This document shows, in pieces, positions 9,429-17,191 of a stretch of 64,000 bases of DNA; the stretch's first letter is position 1; each line of letters starts with the position of its first letter. The notes under the pieces are model-generated. The model saw nothing but the letters and a program-made list of their open reading frames with translations, was not told the origin of the DNA and ran no database searches. The DNA is taken from positions 310,001 to 374,000 of the forward strand of contig NZ_FOFM01000001.1 of the NCBI RefSeq assembly GCF_900110875.1. The letters are read 5' to 3'. A program made the translations under genes and the position numbers. The stretch is from Pseudovibrio axinellae (lineage in GTDB: Bacteria > Pseudomonadota > Alphaproteobacteria > Rhizobiales > Stappiaceae).

Positions 9429-11113
9429 ACGGCACGCTCCTGATCATACATCCACTGCTTCAGAATGATCGCTGTCTGCATATCATCCATCTCGACCGCA
9501 CGCTCCAGCTTACGCAGGTTGTCACGGTTGACCACAGTGGTGTCTACACTTTCACCGGCGTAGCCTTCGCCGTTGGTAAAGTCAGGCAACTGACCGTTTT
9601 CGCCCTCAAACTCACCATCGCGAACTCCCGCGAGGTTAGAGTTCGCACCAGCGACCAGACCACCTTCAACACTTTCAGATTTAGGGATAAGGAAGGCCAC
9701 TGCTGGGCGCAGACCAAACCAGATTATCATCAAGGTCACAATGAGAATTGCGGATGCGTTGACCACAGCACCCATATTGCGCATCAGGACATCCTGCCAT
9801 GTGCGCTCCGGAATTGCAGCAAGTTGATCACCTGCGAGCATGAAGTTCACAGCAGACACCGAAACCTTATCGCCACGCGCAAGATCAAGCCCTGCCGCTG
9901 TTGCGATAATTTCTTCGATCTGTTCAACTTTTTCGGTCAAATCGACTTCCGCACCCTGAATAACCGCATCGCCTTTTTGCCCTTGGGCACGGCGCGCCAT
10001 CTCTTCGAGAAGACGGTCACGATTAACCAACACGGCTACGCTCATGCGCTCAATGCGGTAATCGTCAAAAATCGTTTCAACCGTACGAGAAGAGATCTCA
10101 TAGTTGGTCAACTCTTCGCGGCGCTCGTTTTCCTCAGAGGACCGTTCGCCAGATTGAGAAGACACAGCCTCTTCGGGCAGGTTTTGCTCAACTGTAGTTG
10201 GGTTTTCCAAGCTCGCGTTTTGGGAGCTTCCATTTTCGCGCACAACACGGAAAGAACGCTCAACCCGCGTCTCAGGATCATAAGAGGTTTCAGAAACGCG
10301 CTGATTATCTGTGTTTACGGCAGCAGAGACACTGACTTCGAAGTTGTTTACACCAAGATAAGGCGCCAGCGCTTGACGGATCGCGCTTTCCTTGCGGTTT
10401 GCCAGATCAGCCTCAAGCATCGCCTTGCGCCCTGTTGAGGCACTTTGCGCGTCCTCACCAGCGGCAAGAAGCTGACCTTCCGTATCCAAAACAGTAACCG
10501 CATCAGCTGTCAGCCCTGGTACGGCAGCAGCTACCAAATAGCGGATCGACTGGGCAACTGAAGTTGTTTGAACGCCCTCAGTGCGAATAAGAACAGATGC
10601 GGTTGGCTTCTGATTTTCGCGGCGAAACGTTGCTTTTTCAGGGAGAACCAGATGTACGCGCGCAGCCTTAACGCCTTGCATACTTTGAATGGAGCGGGCG
10701 ACCTCCCCTTCCAGCGCGCGAATCTTTGTTACGCTTTGCATGAAAGAGGTAAGACCAAGTGAACCCATCTCGTCAAACAGCTCATAACCGGCTCCTGAAC
10801 CGCGCGGCAGGCCTTTTTCAGCCAATAGCATACGCGCACGCGCTGTAGCTCCAATATTGACAGAAATCGCCGTTCCATCAGCACTTACATCAAAGGGGAC
10901 ACCACTGGCCTGAAGCGCCATGCCGATTTGGGTAACATCGTCCCTTTCCAGGTTGGCATAAAGCACTTCCTGATCTGGGCGGGATAACATATATGCTGCT
11001 GCGCCAATGGCAACAAACGTAAACATTGCTATAAACCCAAGCACTATCAGGCGCTTTGCGCCCAACTCTGCTAGATTGCTATAGATTTTTTCGGCGTTTT
11101 CACGAGCTGCCAT
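9425..11113 (-). CDS. fliF: Flagellar MS-ring protein FliF
   Basis: FliF builds the membrane MS ring, the base on which the flagellum assembles. The protein is 562 residues from the ATG at 11113. A membrane helix near the N-terminus (RLIVLGFIAMFTFVAIGAAAYML) and one near the C-terminus (VVNASAILIVTLMIIWFGL) flank the periplasmic ring-building domains (VLYANLERDDVTQIG, ARVHLVLPEKATF). The cytoplasmic tail ends RKLERAVEMDDMQTAIILKQWM, the FliG-binding region. A TTG at 11158 would add 15 residues, but it has no ribosome binding site at usable spacing; the ATG has AGAGG a few bases upstream. FliF begins the fliF-fliH-motB-motC-fliK run. Confidence 0.95.
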   Translation of the reverse strand: MAARENAEKIYSNLAELGAKRLIVLGFIAMFTFVAIGAAAYMLSRPDQEVLYANLERDDVTQIGMALQASGVPFDVSADGTAISVNIGATARARMLLAEKGLPRGSGAGYELFDEMGSLGLTSFMQSVTKIRALEGEVARSIQSMQGVKAARVHLVLPEKATFRRENQKPTASVLIRTEGVQTTSVAQSIRYLVAAAVPGLTADAVTVLDTEGQLLAAGEDAQSASTGRKAMLEADLANRKESAIRQALAPYLGVNNFEVSVSAAVNTDNQRVSETSYDPETRVERSFRVVRENGSSQNASLENPTTVEQNLPEEAVSSQSGERSSEENERREELTNYEISSRTVETIFDDYRIERMSVAVLVNRDRLLEEMARRAQGQKGDAVIQGAEVDLTEKVEQIEEIIATAAGLDLARGDKVSVSAVNFMLAGDQLAAIPERTWQDVLMRNMGAVVNASAILIVTLMIIWFGLRPAVAFLIPKSESVEGGLVAGANSNLAGVRDGEFEGENGQLPDFTNGEGYAGESVDTTVVNRDNLRKLERAVEMDDMQTAIILKQWMYDQERAV

Positions 11114-11227
11114 TGCGACCTCTGCAGGTGTATCAATGGCGCTACCTTCGCTTTTCAACCTTGCGCGAACGTGATCTACGTCGCTCTCAGGCGGAAATCC
11201 ACGGTTTCCAGAGGAAAGCTAGAGCAA

Positions 11228-11575
11228 TTAAACGTAGGCTTCTGCGTAGGTAATCCGCTGAATGCTTGGCAAACCAAAGCTGGCAAGGCCGCAATTACGT
11301 GCTTTCAGGCCGCGACTGGCACGCTCCGCTGTTGCATTAACGGAGACAATTGCTGGGGCACAACGCTCTACAGGGCATGACTGGGCCTGTTGATCAACAA
11401 AGCCCTTTTGCGCAAGCGCGATAACCGAATTCCAAAACGCCTCCTCACCGCGCACAGCAAGTGTCAGACCTTCGGAGATTTTTGCTGATGAAAGCGCACA
11501 GGACAGCAAGTCCACTGTGCCATTTTTCTCATCTACAGAATTATTCAACTGGTTACACAACATTACGCACCGCAC
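11228..11575 (-). CDS. Small hypothetical protein between flagellin and fliF
   Basis: Open frame of 115 codons from a GTG at 11575, or 111 from the ATG at 11563. It ends 114 bases before the fliF ATG and is the only sizeable frame between the flagellin terminator and fliF. The product is alanine- and serine-rich with four or five cysteines; segments such as AVRGEEAFWNSVIALAQKG and ASRGLKARNCGLASFGLPS look like real protein, but I recognise no domain. No strong ribosome binding site is visible. A short frame that starts with three ATG codons (11586-11578) runs over the same start region in another phase and stops within a few codons. It could be a real flagellar-locus gene, a decayed one, or chance. 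Confidence 0.4.
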   Translation of the reverse strand: MRCVMLCNQLNNSVDEKNGTVDLLSCALSSAKISEGLTLAVRGEEAFWNSVIALAQKGFVDQQAQSCPVERCAPAIVSVNATAERASRGLKARNCGLASFGLPSIQRITYAEAYV

Positions 11576-11696
11576 TCATCATCATAGTTACACGCGAAAC
11601 ACACTCAACGTACAGTTTCCAGTATTTTTATATTTAATCGAACTTGCCTAAACCTGACTTAATACAATTTTATCTAAAAGTTTATTCGCCATAAGC
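11576..11696. other. Flagellin-to-fliF intergenic stretch, likely fliF-side promoter region
   Basis: An AT-rich stretch of about 120 bases between the first flagellin terminator and the small hypothetical gene. A promoter for the hypothetical-fliF unit is expected here, because the terminator at 11700-11724 should stop flagellin transcripts. I could not identify a convincing -35/-10 pair. Confidence 0.3.
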
Positions 11697-11699
11697 AAA

Positions 11700-11724
11700 A
11701 AGCCCCAGCACAAGGCCGGGGCTT
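11700..11724 (-). terminator. Intrinsic terminator after the first flagellin gene
   Basis: GC-rich inverted repeat (AAGCCCC...GGGGCTT, nine of ten pairs with one A/C mismatch) with a T-rich tract on the minus strand directly after the stem (the run of A at 11696-11701 on the plus strand). It lies 35 bases after the flagellin stop codon at 11759. Confidence 0.88.
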
Positions 11725-11758
11725 CTTAAACTCAGGGTTCTCAGGAGTTGTTACCGAA

Positions 11759-12922
11759 TTAACGGAACAGGCTGAGAATGTTTTCGGAGCCAGCGTTGGC
11801 GATGGACAGAGCCTGAATGCCGAGCTGTTCCTGGGTCTGAAGAGCTTTCAAACGTGTGGATTCTGCATTCATGTCTGCATCAACGAGCTGACCAACACCA
11901 CGATCAATCGCATCTGTCAGGTTTTTCACAAACTCCATCTGCATATCAACACGTGCCTTGGCAGAACCAAGGTCGGTTGCAGCATCTGTCAAGGACTGCA
12001 ACTGGCCATCAACGGCGTGGATCACAGCCTGGAGAACTTTCTTGTCTGACCCAGAGGTACCAAGCCCGCTGATGTCAAAATCAAGAACACTGTTCCCACC
12101 AAGACTATTAAATGCGTCCTCCATCTCCTGACCCAAAACTGTATTGGCACCAGTTGCAAAAAACAACGCCTTCGCATCGGTCGCATTAAAGGTGGTTGCC
12201 GCAGTACCCGTCAGAGTATTGTAGTGATCAATAATTGCTTGTTTGTAAAGCTCAGCCTCCAGACCATGCACTTCGGTACCTGTCACGATCGTGAGTGTAT
12301 CCATATCACCAGCAGTAACGATAGCAATCTTGGCAACATCAAACCCAGCGCCCATCAGATCCTGAGAGAGGATACCATTGTCAGTTGTACCATTTGTATC
12401 AACAAGCACGATGGAGGAGGTGTCAACGGAAATGGTCTCGATGGTGACATTGCCGTTTGCATCACGGGTAAAGGAACCGGTGATTTCCTTGTTCAGGTTG
12501 TCGGCAACCATGTCCTGCTGCAGCCAGTTCTGACCAGAAAAGCTTGCTGAAGAGGCGATGGTTTTCAACTGATCCTGAAACTGGGTCAGTGCGGACTGGA
12601 TCTTACCTTTGTCAACCGTATCATCGGTTGCTGTGGTCATGTTGCTGACCATGTCTTTCATTTGCTCAACAGCGTTATCCATTGCTGTAAAAGCAACGTC
12701 AACGGTTGCTGCACCCAGACCAATAGCATCCTGCACAGCGGAAAGTGCCGCATTGTCAGAACGCATGGTTGTTGCGATGGACCAGTATGCAGCATTGTCA
12801 GATGCATCAGCTACACGCATACCAGTGGAAATGCGGTTCTGAGTTTCTGCCATGCTGTCACTGATGCCACGCAGAGTGGTCAACGCAACCATTGCGGAGG
12901 TGTTTGTTAAAAGAGAAGACAT
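11759..12922 (-). CDS. fliC: Flagellin, copy 1
   Basis: Filament subunit secreted through the flagellar type III system. The 387-residue protein has the alphaproteobacterial flagellin N-terminus (ALTTLRGISDSMAETQNRIS, then SDNAAYWSIATTMRSDN) and the C-terminal helix (QTQEQLGIQALSIANAGSENI). Residues 1-181 match copy 2 except for one position (G106 versus T) and the last 85 or so are identical, while about 100 central residues (roughly 182-290) differ; these would form the surface-exposed domain. There is no signal peptide. It has its own leader and terminator, so it is probably a separate transcription unit. Production is expected to depend on FlaF/FlbT. Confidence 0.96.
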   Translation of the reverse strand: MSSLLTNTSAMVALTTLRGISDSMAETQNRISTGMRVADASDNAAYWSIATTMRSDNAALSAVQDAIGLGAATVDVAFTAMDNAVEQMKDMVSNMTTATDDTVDKGKIQSALTQFQDQLKTIASSASFSGQNWLQQDMVADNLNKEITGSFTRDANGNVTIETISVDTSSIVLVDTNGTTDNGILSQDLMGAGFDVAKIAIVTAGDMDTLTIVTGTEVHGLEAELYKQAIIDHYNTLTGTAATTFNATDAKALFFATGANTVLGQEMEDAFNSLGGNSVLDFDISGLGTSGSDKKVLQAVIHAVDGQLQSLTDAATDLGSAKARVDMQMEFVKNLTDAIDRGVGQLVDADMNAESTRLKALQTQEQLGIQALSIANAGSENILSLFR

Positions 12923-12949
12923 ATTATGTGCCCCTAAAATACTTAAAAA

Positions 12950-13023
12950 ACTGGGACATTCCGGTTCTAAATGCCGGCGCTACAGAATTGCATCATACAC
13001 TTTGGAAAACCAAAGTCTGTAAC
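12950..13023 (-). promoter_or_regulatory. Conserved flagellin leader element, copy 1
   Basis: About 74 bases that are nearly identical to the leader of copy 2 (about 14434-14502). It holds two dyads: CTTTGG-AAAA-CCAAAG (13000-13015), and CCGG with a 9-base spacer and CCGG (about 12961-12977). The differences between copies fall outside the stems. It lies 28-101 bases upstream of the start codon, so it may be the untranslated leader, the promoter, or both. FlbT is known to act on flagellin mRNA leaders in Caulobacter; a link here is inference. Confidence 0.5.
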
Positions 13024-13171
13024 ATGAAAAAAATTGATGCATAAGCCTTGTGTGAAGCTGACTATTATCTAAGTATCCCCCTCATCCCTCAGCCATACAT
13101 AACTACCGATACGGCACTTAATCCAAGCACTTAACCAAATGCAGTCACTACGCGATCATCACCAAACGCAA

Positions 13172-13197
13172 AAGCCCCGGCAACTAGGCCGGGGCTT
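13172..13197 (-). terminator. Intrinsic terminator after the second flagellin gene
   Basis: Perfect 10-pair stem AAGCCCCGGC / GCCGGGGCTT with a 6-base loop, followed on the minus strand by a short T run. It lies 35 bases past the flagellin stop at 13232. Its stem and flanks resemble the terminator of copy 1, so the duplication unit included the terminator. Confidence 0.9.
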
Positions 13198-13231
13198 CTT
13201 AGTCTCAGGGTTCTCAGGAGTTGTTACCGAA

Positions 13232-14404
13232 TTAACGGAACAGGCTGAGAATGTTTTCGGAGCCAGCGTTGGCGATGGACAGAGCCTGAATGCCGAGCTG
13301 TTCCTGGGTCTGAAGAGCTTTCAAACGTGTGGATTCTGCATTCATGTCTGCATCAACGAGCTGACCAACACCGCGATCAATCGCATCTGTCAGGTTCTTG
13401 ACGAACTCCATCTGCATATCAACACGCGCCTTGGCAGAACCAAGATCGGTAGCCGCATCAGTCAAGGACTGCAACTGACCATCAACGGCACCAATTACGG
13501 CCTGAAGAACAACTTTGTCCCCCGCAGACGTACCAAGACCACCGATATCAAAATCAAGCACATTGGTACCACCAAGGTCACCCAATGCATCAACCATAGC
13601 GTCACCAAGAGCGGTGTTTGTAGCACCACCAACAGCAGTAACAAACAACAACTCTGCGTCATCACGGTCAAAAGTGGTCTTAGCAGTGCCGGTCAACGTA
13701 TTGTAATGGTTGACAATCGCGAGACGATAAGCTTCCGCCTGGACACCATGCTCTTGACCTGTCGTCACGATGGTAAGCGTGGAGATGTCGCCAGCAGTAC
13801 CCATAGCAATGTCGGCAAGACTAACAGCAGTGCCCATCAGATTCTGAGAGAGGATACCTTCGTCAGTTGTACCGTTTGTATCAACAAGCACAATCGAAGA
13901 TGTGTCAACGGAAATGGTCTCAATGGTGACATTGCCGTTTGCATCACGGGTAAAGGAGCCAGTGATTTCCTTGTTCAGGTTGTCGGCAACCATGTCCTGC
14001 TGCAGCCAGTTCTGACCAGAAAAGCTTGCTGAAGAAGCGATGGTTTTCAACTGATCCTGGAACTGGGTCAGTGCGGACTGGATCTTGGTTTTGTCAACCG
14101 TATCATCGGTTGCTGTGGTCATGTTGCTGACCATGTCTTTCATTTGCTCAACAGCGTTATCCATTGCTGTAAAAGCAACATCAACGGTTGCTGCACCCAG
14201 ACCAATCGCATCCTGCACAGCGGAAAGTGCCGCATTGTCAGAACGCATGGTTGTTGCGATGGACCAGTACGCAGCATTGTCAGATGCATCAGCTACGCGC
14301 ATACCAGTGGAAATGCGGTTCTGAGTTTCTGCCATGCTGTCACTGATGCCGCGCAGAGTGGTCAACGCAACCATTGCGGAGGTATTTGTTAAAAGAGAAG
14401 ACAT
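13232..14404 (-). CDS. fliC: Flagellin, copy 2
   Basis: Second filament subunit gene, 390 residues, in tandem with copy 1. The N-terminal 181 residues and the final 85 or so are essentially the same as in copy 1, even at DNA level, whereas the central segment (from about SLADIAMGTAGD to VLDFDIGGL) differs at many positions and carries small length changes. This pattern is typical of duplicated flagellins kept alike at the polymerising ends by selection or gene conversion. Leader, coding region and terminator repeat as one unit. It is transcribed away from fliP, from which it is separated by the terminator at 14562-14582. Confidence 0.96.
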   Translation of the reverse strand: MSSLLTNTSAMVALTTLRGISDSMAETQNRISTGMRVADASDNAAYWSIATTMRSDNAALSAVQDAIGLGAATVDVAFTAMDNAVEQMKDMVSNMTTATDDTVDKTKIQSALTQFQDQLKTIASSASFSGQNWLQQDMVADNLNKEITGSFTRDANGNVTIETISVDTSSIVLVDTNGTTDEGILSQNLMGTAVSLADIAMGTAGDISTLTIVTTGQEHGVQAEAYRLAIVNHYNTLTGTAKTTFDRDDAELLFVTAVGGATNTALGDAMVDALGDLGGTNVLDFDIGGLGTSAGDKVVLQAVIGAVDGQLQSLTDAATDLGSAKARVDMQMEFVKNLTDAIDRGVGQLVDADMNAESTRLKALQTQEQLGIQALSIANAGSENILSLFR

Positions 14405-14433
14405 ATTATACGTCCCTAAATTTGAATAACTGG

Positions 14434-14502
14434 GACATTCCGGATCTAAATGCCGGTGCTACAGAATTGCATCATGCACTTTGGAAGCCCAAAGTCTGTA
14501 AC
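14434..14502 (-). promoter_or_regulatory. Conserved flagellin leader element, copy 2
   Basis: Counterpart of the element at 12950-13023, differing at about five positions. The hairpin CTTTGG-AAGC-CCAAAG (14479-14494) keeps its six-pair stem while two loop bases change, and the CCGG-N9-CCGG dyad is intact with one spacer change. It lies 30-98 bases upstream of the flagellin start. Confidence 0.5.
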
Positions 14503-14561
14503 GATCTTTAGCCTCGTACATTAAGCTTACGCAAAGCTGGATAGAGAGCAAAAATAAAAAA

Positions 14562-14582
14562 AAGGCCTCGAAACGAGGCCTT
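14562..14582 (-). terminator. Intrinsic terminator after fliP
   Basis: Nine-pair stem AAGGCCTCG / CGAGGCCTT with a 3-base loop and a long T tract on the minus strand (A run at 14550-14562 on the plus strand). It lies 10 bases past the fliP stop and ends the flgB-to-fliP operon. Confidence 0.93.
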
Positions 14583-14592
14583 ATAGTTAATT

Positions 14593-15348
14593 TTAAGTAA
14601 ATGATCGTATTAGCCCGCCCGTTAATAAGTACCAGCCGTCAATCAAGACGAAGAACAGCACTTTAAAGGGTAGAGAGATGACAGTGGGTGGCAACATCAT
14701 CATGCCCATGGACATTGTTAGTGTTGCGACGATCATATCAATGACAACAAAGGGTAAGGCGATCAAAAAGCCAATCTCAAACCCGCGCCTTAGCTCTGAA
14801 ATCATGAAGGCTGGGATGAGCACTCGCAGGTCCAGCTCCTCAAGCGGCGCGTTTTGTTCATAATTGAATGAACTCACTGCCAAATCGTCAAAAAGAACCA
14901 GATCTTTTTCACGAACATTGTCGAGCATGAACTGCCTGAAGGGCTTGGTGATTTCTGTGTAGGCCGCATTCTCTGAAATCTCTTCCTTGATCAAAGGCTG
15001 CAAACCATTCTTCCAGGCTGCGTCGAATGTGGGCGCCATCACATAAAACGTCATAAAGAGAGCAAGTGAGATGAGGATGATGTTGGCAGGTGTCGTTTGC
15101 AGACCGATGCCAGAACGCAAGAAGGACAGAGCGACCACAAAACGGGTGAAGCTGGTGACCATGATCAAGATGCCTGGTGCCAACGAGAGCACTGTCAGGA
15201 TCATGACATATTGGATGATGCGCCCACTTGCAGAAGCCTCGCCTGCCGGAAGCAAGTCGCCTAGGTTAAGCTCCTGTGCCTGGGCTGGCATTACCCAGAA
15301 AAACGCAAATACGCTCAAAAAACCCGTAAAAAACGCAAGGCAACGCAT
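14593..15348 (-). CDS. fliP: Flagellar export gate protein FliP
   Basis: Core subunit of the flagellar type III export gate in the inner membrane. The 251-residue protein has a cleavable-type signal (MRCLAFFTGFLSVFAFFWVM, cut after AQA) and about four membrane helices. Family segments include MVTSFTRFVVALSFLRSGIG, TTPANIILISLALFMTFYVM and PAFMISELRRGFEIGFLIALPF. Its start overlaps the fliL stop (TAATG). It is the last gene of the operon. The partner genes fliQ, fliR and flhA are not in the window. Confidence 0.97.
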   Translation of the reverse strand: MRCLAFFTGFLSVFAFFWVMPAQAQELNLGDLLPAGEASASGRIIQYVMILTVLSLAPGILIMVTSFTRFVVALSFLRSGIGLQTTPANIILISLALFMTFYVMAPTFDAAWKNGLQPLIKEEISENAAYTEITKPFRQFMLDNVREKDLVLFDDLAVSSFNYEQNAPLEELDLRVLIPAFMISELRRGFEIGFLIALPFVVIDMIVATLTMSMGMMMLPPTVISLPFKVLFFVLIDGWYLLTGGLIRSFT

Positions 15349-15842
15349 TACTGAATAACCACAGATTCAAGGACCAGTTCTTTAACGAAATTTCCGCCGC
15401 GCATCTTTGCTCGCTCGTTCAAATCATCTCTTAAGCGCAGAAGTCCGCGGGTTCCTTCAAGCTGACGCGGCCCAAGTGTGCGTGCATACAGCAGAAGATC
15501 CTGTTCAACCTGCTTTACCAGCAAAGAATGGTCCTGCTCCTCGATACCGCGCTGCATCAAAACCACAGAGGCTTCAATACGGATCCAGTTTTTGGAGGAG
15601 GACAACAGGTTTGTCACAATCGGTTTTAATGAGACAATCTGACTGCTCTCGGTATATTCAGGATTAATGAGCGCACCGCTGCTGGCCTTTTGCTCATCCA
15701 GATACTTGCTATGTACTTGATCAACAAGCGCTGATCCCATTGCCATGCCGCCAAGACCGGCGCATGTTGTTACGATCGCTGCAGCAATTACGATACCCGC
15801 CCAAGCATTATCGGAGGACGGCAACTGTGGTTTAAGAGCCAT
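15348..15842 (-). CDS. fliL: Flagellar basal-body-associated protein FliL
   Basis: FliL is a single-pass inner-membrane protein around the stator that supports torque. The 164-residue protein has a short cytoplasmic N-terminus, a membrane helix (AGIVIAAAIVTTCAGLGGMAMG, about residues 15-36) and a periplasmic domain ending VKELVLESVVIQ, the typical FliL tail. It lies between flgH (12-base gap) and fliP (overlapping). Confidence 0.88.
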   Translation of the reverse strand: MALKPQLPSSDNAWAGIVIAAAIVTTCAGLGGMAMGSALVDQVHSKYLDEQKASSGALINPEYTESSQIVSLKPIVTNLLSSSKNWIRIEASVVLMQRGIEEQDHSLLVKQVEQDLLLYARTLGPRQLEGTRGLLRLRDDLNERAKMRGGNFVKELVLESVVIQ

Positions 15843-15854
15843 TTTTGCCTCCCC

Positions 15855-16565
15855 CTAAAGCGGACTAATTACATCCAAAATCTGCTGACCAATACTAGGT
15901 TGCTGCACTTCCGTCACACGACCGCGCCCCCCATAAGAAACGCGAGCCTCAGCGATTTTGTCATACTCAATGGTATTGCGACCGGTGATATCTTCAGGAC
16001 GCACAATGCCAGCAACAGAAAGCACACGAACCTCGAAGTTCACACGGACCTCTTGCTGACCAGAAATGATAAGGTTTCCGTTACCCAGCACTTTGGTAAC
16101 AACAGCAGCAATAGAGAGTTCAATCTCCTCACTACGGTCAATTGCACCCTCACCTTTACTGCTTGAAGCCCCTGTACCCGACAGGCTGGCACTTGCATCG
16201 CCAGAACTTGTCCCGCCCCAGGCAAATGCGCCTGTGACGCCGGTGGAACTGGAGGCGTCGCGCGAGCGTTCGCTAGAATTATCAAGCTTCGCCTTATCGT
16301 CAATCTTGATGGCAACAGTCAGAACATCCCCCACAGACTTCGCTCTAGGGTCCCTGAAAAAGTCCTGCTCACCATCGGCCCATAGACCATGATAGGCGCG
16401 TTTATTTTTCGCATCTGACTTTGCTAAAGTGTTTGGCAAGCTCGCAACATTGGGCTGCAGCCCCTGCCCCAACGGCGTGAGTTCAGGTTCCTGACCGACA
16501 TTTTTCATAGCACTACAGCCAGAGAGCAAAACGGCGGTGAGTATACAAACCAAGGTACGCTTCAC
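15855..16565 (-). CDS. flgH: Flagellar L-ring lipoprotein FlgH
   Basis: FlgH forms the outer-membrane L ring around the rod. The 236-residue protein has a lipoprotein signal with lipobox LLSGC (Cys17) and the family segments DPRAKSVGDVLTVAIKIDDKAKLDN and NGNLIISGQQEVRVNFEVRVL, ending RGRVTEVQQPSIGQQILDVISP. The start is a GTG that overlaps the motE stop, so the two are translationally coupled. Confidence 0.96.
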   Translation of the reverse strand: MKRTLVCILTAVLLSGCSAMKNVGQEPELTPLGQGLQPNVASLPNTLAKSDAKNKRAYHGLWADGEQDFFRDPRAKSVGDVLTVAIKIDDKAKLDNSSERSRDASSSTGVTGAFAWGGTSSGDASASLSGTGASSSKGEGAIDRSEEIELSIAAVVTKVLGNGNLIISGQQEVRVNFEVRVLSVAGIVRPEDITGRNTIEYDKIAEARVSYGGRGRVTEVQQPSIGQQILDVISPL

Positions 16566-17113
16566 TGCGACACTCCTAAATTTTGTTGTGCGGCCTTTCG
16601 AGCTGTGAACTCTGCCATCAAGTCCGTGAGATAAGCTGCACGCTCTGAAGACAGTTCAGCCAATACCGAGCTCGCTTTGCGCGCTTTCATCTGCAACAGA
16701 ATGGAAATCGCGGTTTCATCATCGAGTGACGTCAGCTGCAACGCCGCCGCGTCCGGGCGCATATTCGCATAAATTTCAACGACATGACCTTCGGCGCGTT
16801 GCAATATCTCATCACGGCGCTTCACCCAGCTGCGTAATTCGGCAACCTTGGCATCAAGCACTGCGATTTTCGCTTTCATCTGATGTTCAACATCGAAAAG
16901 CGCTCGCATCTGCCATGCAATTCGTGCGTCGGCTGATTGGTCTGCTATAGCTTCACAATAGTTCTTGGCGAGCTCAATCGCAGCCTCTAGGTCATCGACC
17001 TCATCGCTGTTACTTTGCGCCTGCACATTTGCAACAGAAATGCACAACCCAAGAGACACCGCGGCACACTTAAGGGGAAGAATTTTCTTCTTAGAGAGCT
17101 TTAGGAGAGGCAT
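16562..17113 (-). CDS. motE: MotE, periplasmic chaperone for MotC
   Basis: MotE is known in Sinorhizobium as a periplasmic chaperone that stabilises MotC. The 183-residue protein has an N-terminal signal (ILPLKCAAVSLGLCISVANVQAQ), a coiled-coil middle (MKAKIAVLDAKVAELRSWVKRRDEIL) and the MgtE-N-like segment YANMRPDAAALQLTSLDDETAISILLQMKARKASSVL. Its place between flgI and flgH is the usual rhizobial one. It ends overlapping the flgH start. Confidence 0.88.
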   Translation of the reverse strand: MPLLKLSKKKILPLKCAAVSLGLCISVANVQAQSNSDEVDDLEAAIELAKNYCEAIADQSADARIAWQMRALFDVEHQMKAKIAVLDAKVAELRSWVKRRDEILQRAEGHVVEIYANMRPDAAALQLTSLDDETAISILLQMKARKASSVLAELSSERAAYLTDLMAEFTARKAAQQNLGVSQ

Positions 17114-17148
17114 TACAACTCAGTTCCGATAGGTTTAGCGGTACATTG

Positions 17149-17172
17149 AAGCCACAAGCTTGCCTGTGGCTT
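17149..17172 (-). other. Hairpin in the motE-flgI gap
   Basis: Eight-pair inverted repeat AAGCCACA / TGTGGCTT with an 8-base spacer, in the 78-base gap between the flgI stop (17192) and the motE start (17113). No T tract follows on the minus strand, so processing, partial attenuation or chance are all possible. Confidence 0.35.
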
Positions 17173-17191
17173 ATCCAATTGCCATGTGGCT

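Noticed and set aside
13139-14032. Long open frame antisense to flagellin copy 2 (297 codons)
   Set aside because: It lies wholly over a certain gene, includes its terminator, and its repeats mirror the flagellin duplication; a shadow frame.
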